This document shows, piece after piece, positions 46,335 through 53,018 of a DNA stretch of 64,000 bases (position 1 is the stretch's first letter; the number at the start of each line of letters is the position of its first letter). The stretch spans positions 124,001 through 188,000 of the forward strand of contig NZ_ADVG01000002.1 of the NCBI RefSeq assembly GCF_000178855.1. Direction: 5' to 3'. Origin of the DNA: Ktedonobacter racemifer DSM 44963 (GTDB lineage Bacteria > Chloroflexota > Ktedonobacteria > Ktedonobacterales > Ktedonobacteraceae). The notes under the pieces were generated by a model. That model was not told the origin of the DNA, did not search any database, and saw only the letters and a list, made by a program, of their open reading frames with translations. Made by a program: the position numbers and the translations under genes.

Positions 46335-46703
46335 ATGACTTTTTCTTCTTTCTCTCAGCCACTTGCGTCCCACGAAGCAACCTTCGCCGTTCAAGCCTCT
46401 CCAAGTTCTCTAGCAACAGTTATGCCCTCAACGTTATGTACACAATTAGCCAACGCCACAATAGATCAAGGTGAAAGCCAACCTTGCAAGACACAGATCA
46501 CATTGCACCTTGCCTCAGATATCAGTATCGGTCTCACTCCAGCTAACGCGCACATCCTTGACCAGAGTTTACAATCGGCGATAGGACAGCTAGAAGTGTT
46601 CACAAGCGCCTATAACGAATTTCTTGAGTTTCGCTTTAACCGCCTCTCAAGCACTGGCGAAGAGTATCCAACGCGGCTGCTCCTGCATGGGATGGTGTTC
46701 TAG
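46335..46703 (+). CDS. Hypothetical small protein
   Basis: A 122-residue product with no recognised family. The first ~50 residues are rich in Ser, Ala, Thr and Gln; the remainder looks like a small alpha/beta domain (TQITLHLASDISIGLTPANAHILDQSLQSAIGQLEVF). Two Cys (residues 35 and 51) could form a bridge. There is no signal peptide or membrane segment, and only GTGAGG lies upstream as a weak ribosome site. A promoter and terminator pair upstream suggests regulated expression. Confidence 0.5.
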   Translation: MTFSSFSQPLASHEATFAVQASPSSLATVMPSTLCTQLANATIDQGESQPCKTQITLHLASDISIGLTPANAHILDQSLQSAIGQLEVFTSAYNEFLEFRFNRLSSTGEEYPTRLLLHGMVF

Positions 46704-46877
46704 AGAAACAGAATAACAAGTATTGACCACTGCTAACCAGACGCATATACTTGTTCATAACTCAAAATATAACTCGCTCATTTGCATGTCAGAGGAGGAC
46801 TAAAAAATGCTTGGAAGCTTCCCATGCCTGAGCGCCCAAGGCAGAATAATAGACAGTTCGGAGGGGCAGCACCCAGG

Positions 46878-46918
46878 CCTGGAGATAGAGCCTGGCTTAA
46901 GCCATCACTATCTCCAGG
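46878..46918. promoter_or_regulatory. Candidate TetR operator (11-bp inverted repeat)
   Basis: CCTGGAGATAG and CTATCTCCAGG are separated by 19 nt and end 10 bp before the TetR start, fitting autoregulation or a leader hairpin. Confidence 0.5.
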
Positions 46919-46928
46919 CTGGTGTGCG

Positions 46929-47525
46929 ATGAGCGATGAGATTTTAACCCGTGAGCGTATTCTCAATGTGGCTGAAGAGGTGTTGCGCCGCTATGGTCCA
47001 GCGAAGACAACCGTCATTGATGTTGCCCGCGCGCTCAATGTCAGCCATGGCAGCGTCTACCGCCACTTTCCCAGTAAGGCAGCGCTACGTGACGCGGTCA
47101 CCGAGCGCTGGCTCGTCGAGGTCTCAGCACCTCTGCAAGCTGTCGTAACGGAGGATACGCCTGCTCCTGAACGACTACGACGCTGGCTCAAGCTCCTGAT
47201 TAGCACAAAACACCGCCGGGCGTTTGACGATCCAGAACTCTTCGCCACATATATGGAGTTGGTAAAGGAAGCCAGAACCGTCGTCAAGGCTCATGTTGAA
47301 CTCCTCGCCGAACAGGCCACATATATCATCAGTGATGGGGTCAGGCGCGGCGAGTTCGAAACCGATGATCCTATCAGCGCGGGGCAGGCCGTCATTGACG
47401 CGACCACGCGCCTCCATAATCCGACCCACGCCTCCGAATGGTCCGACCCGGACATTGATGCTGCTTTTGAGCGCATCTGGCACCTTATCCTCTGCGGCCT
47501 TGGTAAGCGCAACAATCAGGCCTGA
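46929..47525 (+). CDS. TetR-family transcriptional regulator
   Basis: A 198-residue TetR protein: EILTRERILNVAEEVLRRYG, then TTVIDVARALNVSHGSVYRHFPSKAALRDAV (HTH, ~25-55), and a C-terminal domain of the type seen in TetR_C_7-like members. Start at ATG 46929 because earlier in-frame sequence runs through the operator-like hairpin and lacks family similarity. No codirectional neighbour suggests a target beyond itself; palindromic repeats follow its stop codon. Confidence 0.9.
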   Translation: MSDEILTRERILNVAEEVLRRYGPAKTTVIDVARALNVSHGSVYRHFPSKAALRDAVTERWLVEVSAPLQAVVTEDTPAPERLRRWLKLLISTKHRRAFDDPELFATYMELVKEARTVVKAHVELLAEQATYIISDGVRRGEFETDDPISAGQAVIDATTRLHNPTHASEWSDPDIDAAFERIWHLILCGLGKRNNQA

Positions 47526-47572
47526 TACCCAGGCCACGTATTTTACGTGCGCTAAAGTATCAGGCCTGATAC
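47515..47572. repeat. Repeated palindrome ATCAGGCCTGAT around a small hairpin
   Basis: ATCAGGCCTGATAC (47515-47528) recurs as GTATCAGGCCTGATAC (47557-47572), flanking CACGTATTTTACGTG. It overlaps the TetR stop codon and lies between convergent genes. Confidence 0.7.
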
Positions 47573-47602
47573 ACCAACCCTAATTTGGCTTGAGGAGAGA
47601 AG

Positions 47603-48721
47603 CTAACCCAGGACACCTCCCACCAGGGCACACCAGGTTCCCTTCTCGACTGTGCCATCAGCGGTCAGCCCACGACTGCTCTGGTAGCTCTTAACGGCGC
47701 TGGCCGTCGCGCTGCCATAATAGCCAGTCACACTCACGCTATAGCCACGCGCGCTCAAGAGATTCTGCACCGCGCTTACAGCAGCGCTTGAGCTACCAGG
47801 AGTCACCGTAGTAATCAGCGCCTCCCAGGTCTGCTGGGCCACAATTCCATTAACACTCAAGCCCTTAGTAGATTGAAAACTTTGAATACTACTCACAGTG
47901 CTCGGACCAAAGGTTCCATCAACCGCGACGCTATAGCCGCGCACCTGCAACAAACGCTGAATAGTTCTGACGTTATTTCCACTGGTGCGGCTCTTGAGCG
48001 TTGGCCAGGTGTAGGCAGGCAAAGGCTTATTAAGGCGCGAGGCGACCGCGTGTCGCAGCGCGGGCAGGCGCCCATAAAACTGTGTGCCTGGACATTCTGT
48101 ATCATAGAAGTCCCGATGTCCGAAGATATTATTGGCATTCAGGCCGTATTGTTGACAGATATAAGTACATAGATCTACAAGCGAGTTCCAGAGGGCATCT
48201 GGTGGCAGGACAGAGGTGTACGTCCCCTCATCCTCAATACCGATTGCCGAGTCATTCATCACGGGGCAATGCGTCCCCTGGACAAAGGAGGTCCCTCCCT
48301 GTAGCGTTGCCAGGCTGCGATGCCGTCCCTCCAGAACATATCCTCCACGCGTCACCGTGAAATGTTGACCAGTATCGATCCAGCCGTTATTCAAGTGCGA
48401 CGTCTGAATCGAACGCGCCAATTGATAGGCCTGGTTTAAAGAATAGTCAGTCGTATTGGGACTAGCAGTGTGATGAATAAGAATCGCGGTTGGCTTGCGA
48501 TTAAATACCGTAATCGTATCAGTGGCTGCCCTGGCTCCCCAGGTTGCGTCTCCGATAATAGAGGGAGCTGCATGAGCAGTAGAAGACGTCAGGACAACTT
48601 CAAATCCGCCCAACCCGGCAAGAGCCATAGCTCCCGCTCCCAACTTCAAGACTGTCCGGCGGTTATGGGACTCCTTAGACGGCAAAGGCTTCTTCTGAGG
48701 GGGGTTCTGGTGATCACACAT
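47603..48721 (-). CDS. Tat-exported N-acetylmuramoyl-L-alanine amidase with two peptidoglycan-binding domains
   Basis: The 372-residue enzyme begins with a twin-arginine signal (NRRTVLKLGAGAMALAGLGGF). An amidase_2/PGRP domain follows: zinc His in ILIHHTASP (~83), His in FGHRDFYDTECPG (~200). Two C-terminal PG_binding_1 repeats (NVRTIQRLLQVRGYSVAVDGTFGPSTVSSIQSFQ; AVSAVQNLLSARGYSVSVTGYYGSATASAVKSYQ) anchor it to the wall. It should cleave the lactyl-peptide bond of peptidoglycan outside the cell. The ATG at 48721 follows GGAG at 6 nt. Confidence 0.93.
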   Translation of the reverse strand: MCDHQNPPQKKPLPSKESHNRRTVLKLGAGAMALAGLGGFEVVLTSSTAHAAPSIIGDATWGARAATDTITVFNRKPTAILIHHTASPNTTDYSLNQAYQLARSIQTSHLNNGWIDTGQHFTVTRGGYVLEGRHRSLATLQGGTSFVQGTHCPVMNDSAIGIEDEGTYTSVLPPDALWNSLVDLCTYICQQYGLNANNIFGHRDFYDTECPGTQFYGRLPALRHAVASRLNKPLPAYTWPTLKSRTSGNNVRTIQRLLQVRGYSVAVDGTFGPSTVSSIQSFQSTKGLSVNGIVAQQTWEALITTVTPGSSSAAVSAVQNLLSARGYSVSVTGYYGSATASAVKSYQSSRGLTADGTVEKGTWCALVGGVLG

Positions 48722-48980
48722 GGCATACTCCATCATTCACATACATCAATGCAACGAACAAATTCGCATTTTTGCGCGGGATCATGAGTGGAGTCCCTTC
48801 CGTCCTACTTATGGCAGAGCATACCTAATTCTAACCAGAGAAGCAAGGCTCCAAGCATAAGCAAGGACAAGAAATAGGAATATTGGTATAACAACAGGGA
48901 TAAGAACAGGTATAGTCATGCTTTGTGTATCATGGTGTATTTTTCTAATTCATAGTTGACTCGCAAGTCCGCCTTGAGAT
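48722..48980. other. Gene-free spacer
   Basis: Upstream of the amidase gene there is only A-rich and repetitive sequence (AAGCATAAGCAAGGACAAG). No gene or recognisable riboswitch is seen. Confidence 0.4.
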
Positions 48981-49036
48981 AACGAGGAGTGGCGTGGTGT
49001 GCGGGTTCCGGGCCGCACACCACGCCACTCCTCGTT
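48981..49036. terminator. 24-bp perfect inverted repeat downstream of the secreted-protein gene
   Basis: AACGAGGAGTGGCGTGGTGT... (48981-49004) pairs exactly with 49013-49036 around an 8-nt loop. It lies 33 bp past the stop codon. Confidence 0.8.
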
Positions 49037-49068
49037 ACTTCTGAGCGCCGGAGGCGCGAAAGCTGCTG

Positions 49069-50577
49069 TTAGCTATTCAGAGCCACATCATCAACGTAGA
49101 AGCTGGTTGGGTTCTTTGACCCATTGGTCGCGACAAAGGCGACCTGAATGGTCTGCCCCTTGTAGGCGCTGACGTTGTAGGATGCGCTTACCCAGTGCTG
49201 AGCAGTGCTACCATCGCTTATGGTTTGCAGTGTTGTCAGCACGCTTCCACTACTACTACGAATCTGCACCTTAAGGAAATCGTAGGAATGCGTCGTCTCA
49301 GTGGTCGTCACATACCAGTAATAGCTCAAGGTTGCCATGGTACTTGTCGAGGGAATAGTCACGCTCTGGTAGATACTATCCTGGCAGTTATTGTACCCAC
49401 AGAGGTAGGCTTCAGAGCTTCCCATGTGGGGATTAGACGAGTCCACGATTTCATATCCACCACTGGAACTCTCCACCCAGGGCGAGCTTCCCTGCTCAAA
49501 ACCCCCATTCACAATCAGATTGCCCGTCGTTGGTGTAGGAGTCGGGGTCGGTGTATTTGTGGGTGTGGGAGTTGGCGTGCTCGTCTGTGTTGGCGTTGGA
49601 GTCGGTGTTGAAGTATTTGTTGGAGTGGGTGTTGGATTCCCCGTTGACCCACCAGCTAACCATTCCGTCCCGTTCGGGAACAGGATTGCGTCCTGGGCGG
49701 CGCTATCATCCCACCCATCGTAACAGGTATTTCCAGAAGCGCAGGTACCATCATCAATGGCCGAGCTATCACCCTGGGCGAGCACACGCCCGGAGCCATA
49801 GGCACTACCAGCCACGAAGACACCCGTTGTGCCCGTATTAGAGGCACTATTCCGATAGATAATTCCATGCGCATTTGGGTTATCGGTACGTGAGATGGTC
49901 TCAGTGGTACCATTACGAATGATGCTGCCATGAGCCGTCCCGAATGGCCCGCTGAGGACAGGGTCCCCATTGGGAGTGTCATTGCTGGGGTTCTCATTGG
50001 CGATATTTACCGCATCGAACTGAATGCCAAAGACATCGTTGCCAACACCATTGTTATTCATCAGGTCATTAAAGATTTGTAGAGAGTCATGACCATCATT
50101 GTTGCGGTCGCTACCAGTGTGATCGGCGATCATAAACAAGCCACCACCATTATGGACAAAGTTCAAGATGGCCGTCTTCTCGCTACTGGTGAAGAGCGTG
50201 TTAGGCTCAGGCAGCACCAGGACCTGAAAGTGGCTAAGGTCCAGGGCATTGCCACTGTTACCATAGGTCAAGGCACTAGTATTCGTCTTCAAGCTATAGC
50301 GACCTGTTTTCTGCAAGGTCACGCCCCAGGCGCTAATGCCGCCCGTCCAGTCGCTCTCCACCTGGGGATTTGCATTCTGCGCCAGGGGATCAGGCTGGCT
50401 GGTGCTGATAACCCAATCGGCATTCCCTGCCGTCTCGGCGTGGGCATTATCAAAGAGGACATTATACGTGGTCTGGGCGCGCGCTGATTGCGAGTGGAGA
50501 TAGAAAACAGCGATCAGGCTACTCACCACAAATAGCAACACACAGGCAAAACGAAAAACAAAACGCATCCTTGCCAT
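49069..50577 (-). CDS. Large secreted protein: GATase/DUF4350-like domain, Thr-Pro linker, beta-sandwich domain
   Basis: The 502-residue protein has a Sec signal (FACVLLFVVSSLIAVFYLHSQSARA). Its first ~310 residues resemble class I glutamine-amidotransferase-like folds of secreted hydrolases (FQVLVLPEPNTLFTSSEKTAILNFVHNGGGLFMIADHTGSDRNNDG). A linker of TP/TPTPTNTS repeats (~330-370) follows, then a carbohydrate-binding-like jelly roll (NLIVNGGFEQGSSPW...YVDDVALN). The layout fits an extracellular binding protein or enzyme acting on polymers; no catalytic set is certain. Confidence 0.8.
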   Translation of the reverse strand: MARMRFVFRFACVLLFVVSSLIAVFYLHSQSARAQTTYNVLFDNAHAETAGNADWVISTSQPDPLAQNANPQVESDWTGGISAWGVTLQKTGRYSLKTNTSALTYGNSGNALDLSHFQVLVLPEPNTLFTSSEKTAILNFVHNGGGLFMIADHTGSDRNNDGHDSLQIFNDLMNNNGVGNDVFGIQFDAVNIANENPSNDTPNGDPVLSGPFGTAHGSIIRNGTTETISRTDNPNAHGIIYRNSASNTGTTGVFVAGSAYGSGRVLAQGDSSAIDDGTCASGNTCYDGWDDSAAQDAILFPNGTEWLAGGSTGNPTPTPTNTSTPTPTPTQTSTPTPTPTNTPTPTPTPTTGNLIVNGGFEQGSSPWVESSSGGYEIVDSSNPHMGSSEAYLCGYNNCQDSIYQSVTIPSTSTMATLSYYWYVTTTETTHSYDFLKVQIRSSSGSVLTTLQTISDGSTAQHWVSASYNVSAYKGQTIQVAFVATNGSKNPTSFYVDDVALNS

Positions 50578-50820
50578 GGCTCATTCCTTTACTCATATTC
50601 TTATTCTTAACCAACGCTGAGGAGAGAGACGCCTCTCATAGAATATAACATGCAATATCGGCCAATTCTGTTAAGAAAGCTTAAAGGGGAGATAAAAATT
50701 TGCTGAAAGGCCTTTTAAAAACCTTTTGAGCGAAACCGTCACCTGGAGTCCGTACGTGTTCTAACCAGGAATTGTAAATCCACATACATTGATATTGAAG
50801 TTATGAGGAGGAAATAAATC

Positions 50821-51117
50821 ATGGTAGTCGCAACAGTTCTCGCAGCTTCACTGAACCCCGGTGGCATTATTGCCTGGCTGGTTGTTGGCTTGATCGCGGG
50901 TTTCCTGGCCGGTCGTGTTATGAGTGGTGGTGGCTACGGTATCGTTGGTGACATCGTCGTGGGTATCATCGGCGCCTTCCTGGGCGGCCTGGTCACCAAC
51001 CTGCTGGTTCCTGACGCCAACTTCGGTTTCTGGGGCAGCATCGTTGTTTCCTTCATCGGTGCCTGTATCCTGATCGCCATCCTGCGCGCGGTCACGGGCG
51101 GACGCCGCGCCCTCTAA
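50821..51117 (+). CDS. GlsB/YeaQ/YmgE-family small membrane protein
   Basis: A 98-residue protein with three hydrophobic helices and the family glycine pattern: IAWLVVGLIAGFLAGRVMSGGGYGIVGDIVVGIIGAFLGG and SIVVSFIGACILIAILRAV. Members are envelope stress-response proteins of unknown mechanism. GAGGAGG lies 8 nt before the ATG. Codon use is strongly biased, suggesting high expression. A strong terminator follows. Confidence 0.93.
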   Translation: MVVATVLAASLNPGGIIAWLVVGLIAGFLAGRVMSGGGYGIVGDIVVGIIGAFLGGLVTNLLVPDANFGFWGSIVVSFIGACILIAILRAVTGGRRAL

Positions 51118-51150
51118 GAGGACGGGCAGCAATAAGCAAGCAAACAAACA

Positions 51151-51197
51151 AACAGCACAAGGCCGATACCTTCGAAGGCATCGGCCTTGTGCTGTTT
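51151..51197 (+). terminator. Terminator of the GlsB-type gene
   Basis: AACAGCACAAGGCCGAT and ATCGGCCTTGTGCTGTT arms enclose a small inner stem; A-rich upstream and TTT downstream. Confidence 0.85.
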
Positions 51198-51210
51198 CAA
51201 TGTCAAATAT

Positions 51211-51239
51211 ATGGGTCCAGCTAGGATCGAACCAGCGAC
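51211..51239. repeat. Distal attachment-site repeat (tRNA 3'-end fragment)
   Basis: ATGGGTCCAGCTAGGATCGA... differs from the tRNA 3' end at two positions. It contains only the T-arm and acceptor 3' strand, so it is not a tRNA gene. Confidence 0.85.
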
Positions 51240-51251
51240 CATAAAATATAT

Positions 51252-51458
51252 TTACCGGTCTTCTATATCTTCCACAGGGTGAATCCGCAATAAATCTTCG
51301 ACTTCCGACTGCTTATAATAGACTTCACGCCCAACTCTGCGCCGATATTTTTTCAAAAGACCATCTCTAACATAGCGTTCAAGTGTACGAGAGGAAACAT
51401 TTAAACGCTTACGGGCTTCTTCGGATGTCAGAAAATCTTCATCTTCTTGCATACTCAT
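51252..51458 (-). CDS. Excisionase/MerR-like small HTH DNA-binding protein
   Basis: A 68-residue protein of the helix-turn-helix 17/excisionase type: FLTSEEARKRLNVSSRTLERYVRDGLLKKYRRRVGREVYYKQSEVEDLL. Such proteins bend attachment DNA during excision or act as small repressors. It starts 49 bp from the first of several GAC-N7-GTC repeats, which may be its binding sites. It is the only recombination-related gene inside the tRNA-bounded element. Confidence 0.85.
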   Translation of the reverse strand: MSMQEDEDFLTSEEARKRLNVSSRTLERYVRDGLLKKYRRRVGREVYYKQSEVEDLLRIHPVEDIEDR

Positions 51459-51506
51459 TAGTTATACCTCAGAACAATAGTGGATTGAGACTACTATAGG
51501 GATTGT

Positions 51507-51632
51507 GACGCCAAATGTCAAGCACAATAGATTTTTGACGCTTTATGTCGCATATTGACGCACTTAAAAGCATGTGTTATGCTGTTTTTGTCGCTGGTAG
51601 TCGCTAATCAATACTGAATGACGATTTATGTC
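51507..51632. repeat. GAC-N7-GTC repeat array
   Basis: GACGCCAAATGTC (51507), GACGCTTTATGTC (51537) and GACGATTTATGTC (51620) share GACG-N3-WATGTC; the first two are exactly 30 bp apart. A half copy GACGCACTT lies at 51557 and GTCGCT motifs sit between. They fill the spacer between the two divergent genes of the element. Confidence 0.75.
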
Positions 51633-51837
51633 GCTATATATGATTTTTTAACCGCTCTGGTAGCTATGCAGATCGTGGCGGTCGAAACAAAAGAGAGGTG
51701 CTAGCAAACTAGTTCATCGTAAGTGAGGCAGTAGTCTAGTAGATGATAACACCGTCAACCGTTAACAATGTCGCTTATGTTCCCTTGACTCATTGTGACA
51801 CTGGCATCTGCCAGTGTAAGCAGAAAGAAGAAAATGT

Positions 51838-52266
51838 ATGGGTCTACTTGGCAAAGGATGGCACATTTCAACAACTCGAAAGGGCCAGATCAGTGAGTCA
51901 GCAATCATGACAAGATTCCTGCAATGTGGATATGTGGTGCTGACTCCTTATGGCGGTAGCCAGCGATATGATCTAGTTATCGAAAATGCCGAAGGCCAGT
52001 TCTGGCGGATTCAATGCAAAACAGGGTGGATTGAGCATGGAGCAGTGTATTTCGATACAGCTAACCACAACGTTACAGGTAAAAAAAGAGATTGGCGTCA
52101 CTATCAAGGAGAGTGTGACTATTTCGCTGTCTATTGTGCCGACCTCGGTCAAGTCTACCTCGTTCCAGTAGATCAAGTGGGGAAAACTCGCGCTCATCTG
52201 AGGATTGAGCCATCGAAAAACAACCAGGAGAAGAATGTACGGTGGGCGAAGGACTACGAATTATAA
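51838..52266 (+). CDS. PD-(D/E)XK endonuclease of the I-Ssp6803I (PDDEXK_5) type
   Basis: A 142-residue protein with the nuclease core KGQISESAIMTRFLQCGYVVLTPYGGSQRYDLVIENAEG, then FWRIQCKTG: an early Glu, the Asp of RYDL and the QxK of IQCKT (~residues 19-65). Relatives are group I intron homing endonucleases, including I-Ssp6803I from a cyanobacterial tRNA intron. Here the gene is not in an intron but stops one base from the 3' end of a tRNA(CAT) gene. The short inverted repeat CACTGGCATCTGCCAGTG lies just upstream. Its ribosome-binding site is weak. Confidence 0.82.
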   Translation: MGLLGKGWHISTTRKGQISESAIMTRFLQCGYVVLTPYGGSQRYDLVIENAEGQFWRIQCKTGWIEHGAVYFDTANHNVTGKKRDWRHYQGECDYFAVYCADLGQVYLVPVDQVGKTRAHLRIEPSKNNQEKNVRWAKDYEL

Positions 52267-52267
52267 A

Positions 52268-52340
52268 TGGGCCCAGCTGGGATCGAACCAGCGACAAATC
52301 CGTTATGAGCGGACTGCTCTAACCGCTGAGCTATGGGCCC
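52268..52340 (-). tRNA. tRNA with CAT anticodon, probably tRNA-Ile2 (lysidine type)
   Basis: A 73-nt cloverleaf: 7-bp acceptor GGGCCCA/TGGGCCC, D-arm GCTCAGCGGTTAGAGC, anticodon arm TCCGCTCATAACGGA with CAT, T-arm GCTGGTTCGATCCCAGC. The body resembles tRNA-Ile2 (GCTCAG.GGTTAGAGCAG) more than initiator tRNA; elongator Met is the alternative. CCA is not encoded. The 3' end serves as attachment site of the adjacent element. Confidence 0.92.
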
Positions 52341-52374
52341 GGTTGCAAAACGTAGTATAACATATCTCACGCCT

Positions 52375-52425
52375 CTTGAAAAGGGGGGGAAAACCGTCTA
52401 ATTGGCTTTTCCCCCCCTTTTCAAG
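52375..52425. repeat. 19-bp hairpin with G7/C7 core
   Basis: CTTGAAAAGGGGGGGAAAA pairs with TTTTCCCCCCCTTTTCAAG around a ~13-nt loop. It lies just upstream of the tRNA gene and could terminate a minus-strand transcript entering from the right. Confidence 0.8.
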
Positions 52426-52429
52426 TTGC

Positions 52430-52665
52430 ACTGGCACGCAAACAAACTCTGCAATTTTGTTAATACCTCAACATTGGGTTGGATTTGGACTCCGCGGCGC
52501 TCCTGGACAGGAGGCGTACAGGCGTGAGATGTAACATATGGCCGCGCTTTATATCGGCCTGCCGCTCCCCCAGGGGATAAGCCTGGGAAGCCGATTTATA
52601 AGCAAGGATGGCCTCTGCATGTCTCCATACAAACTCATCCTTTCTGGATGGCAAAGGACCTAAAG
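52430..52665 (-). ncRNA. Candidate structured RNA of unknown class
   Basis: There is no credible gene in this stretch. On the minus strand TTATAAATCGGC...GCCGATATAAA encloses CCCAGG-CTTATCC-CCTGGG, and a strong hairpin follows at 52375-52425. The elongated helix with internal loops recalls 6S-like RNAs, but no signature is certain. A plus-strand reading is equally structured. Confidence 0.35.
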
Positions 52666-52676
52666 TGTGCTATAAT
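52648..52676 (+). promoter_or_regulatory. Promoter of the kor operon
   Basis: ATGGCA, 17-nt spacer and TATAAT (52671-52676). It implies a ~335-nt 5' leader before korA in which no known riboswitch is recognised. Confidence 0.5.
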
Positions 52677-53018
52677 AGCATCAGTCGTAAGTGTGTTTTG
52701 TACAATCACTCTACGACTAGCGTATGCTTGTGAATTGTCGATGATGCACAAGAGCAGACAGGAAACACATATTGAAAGTTTGCGGGCTGCTTCGCTTCAC
52801 TGCTGCTTGAGAGTTGATGGAAGCAACAGTACCCTTTTTGCTCAGTATGTATGTCTATATAAATAGCGCAAACGCCTCTTGTGGCCACTCTCCCCCATCA
52901 GGCGACAGCCTCCACTTTCCCGTATTTACTGTATCTAAAGCACTATGACAATACACCCAATTATTGCCGCGCTACCTACATTCCGGGTGCGGTTCCACGT
53001 TTTGCTGAGGAGAAATCA

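Larger units (their letters stand above)
51211..52295. mobile_element. Minimal tRNA-integrated element (about 1.06 kb)
   Basis: A 29-nt copy of the tRNA(CAT) 3' end lies at 51211-51239 (27/29 identical to 52267-52295, same orientation). This is the classic footprint of site-specific integration at a tRNA 3' end. The enclosed DNA holds only an excisionase-like HTH gene, a repeat array and a PD-(D/E)XK nuclease gene. No integrase is present, so the element is a remnant or moves in trans. Confidence 0.7.

Noticed and set aside
49540..49660. Tandem short repeats in DNA
   Set aside because: They are the codons of a Thr-Pro linker in the secreted protein, not a CRISPR or microsatellite element. 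No CRISPR array was seen anywhere in the window.
51211..51239. A second tRNA gene
   Set aside because: Only the T-arm and acceptor 3' strand are present, so it is an attachment-site fragment.
52990..53010. GGGTGCGGTTCCACG upstream of korA resembles a T-box antiterminator core
   Set aside because: The core is imperfect, no stem I or terminator is visible, and KorA is not a typical T-box target.
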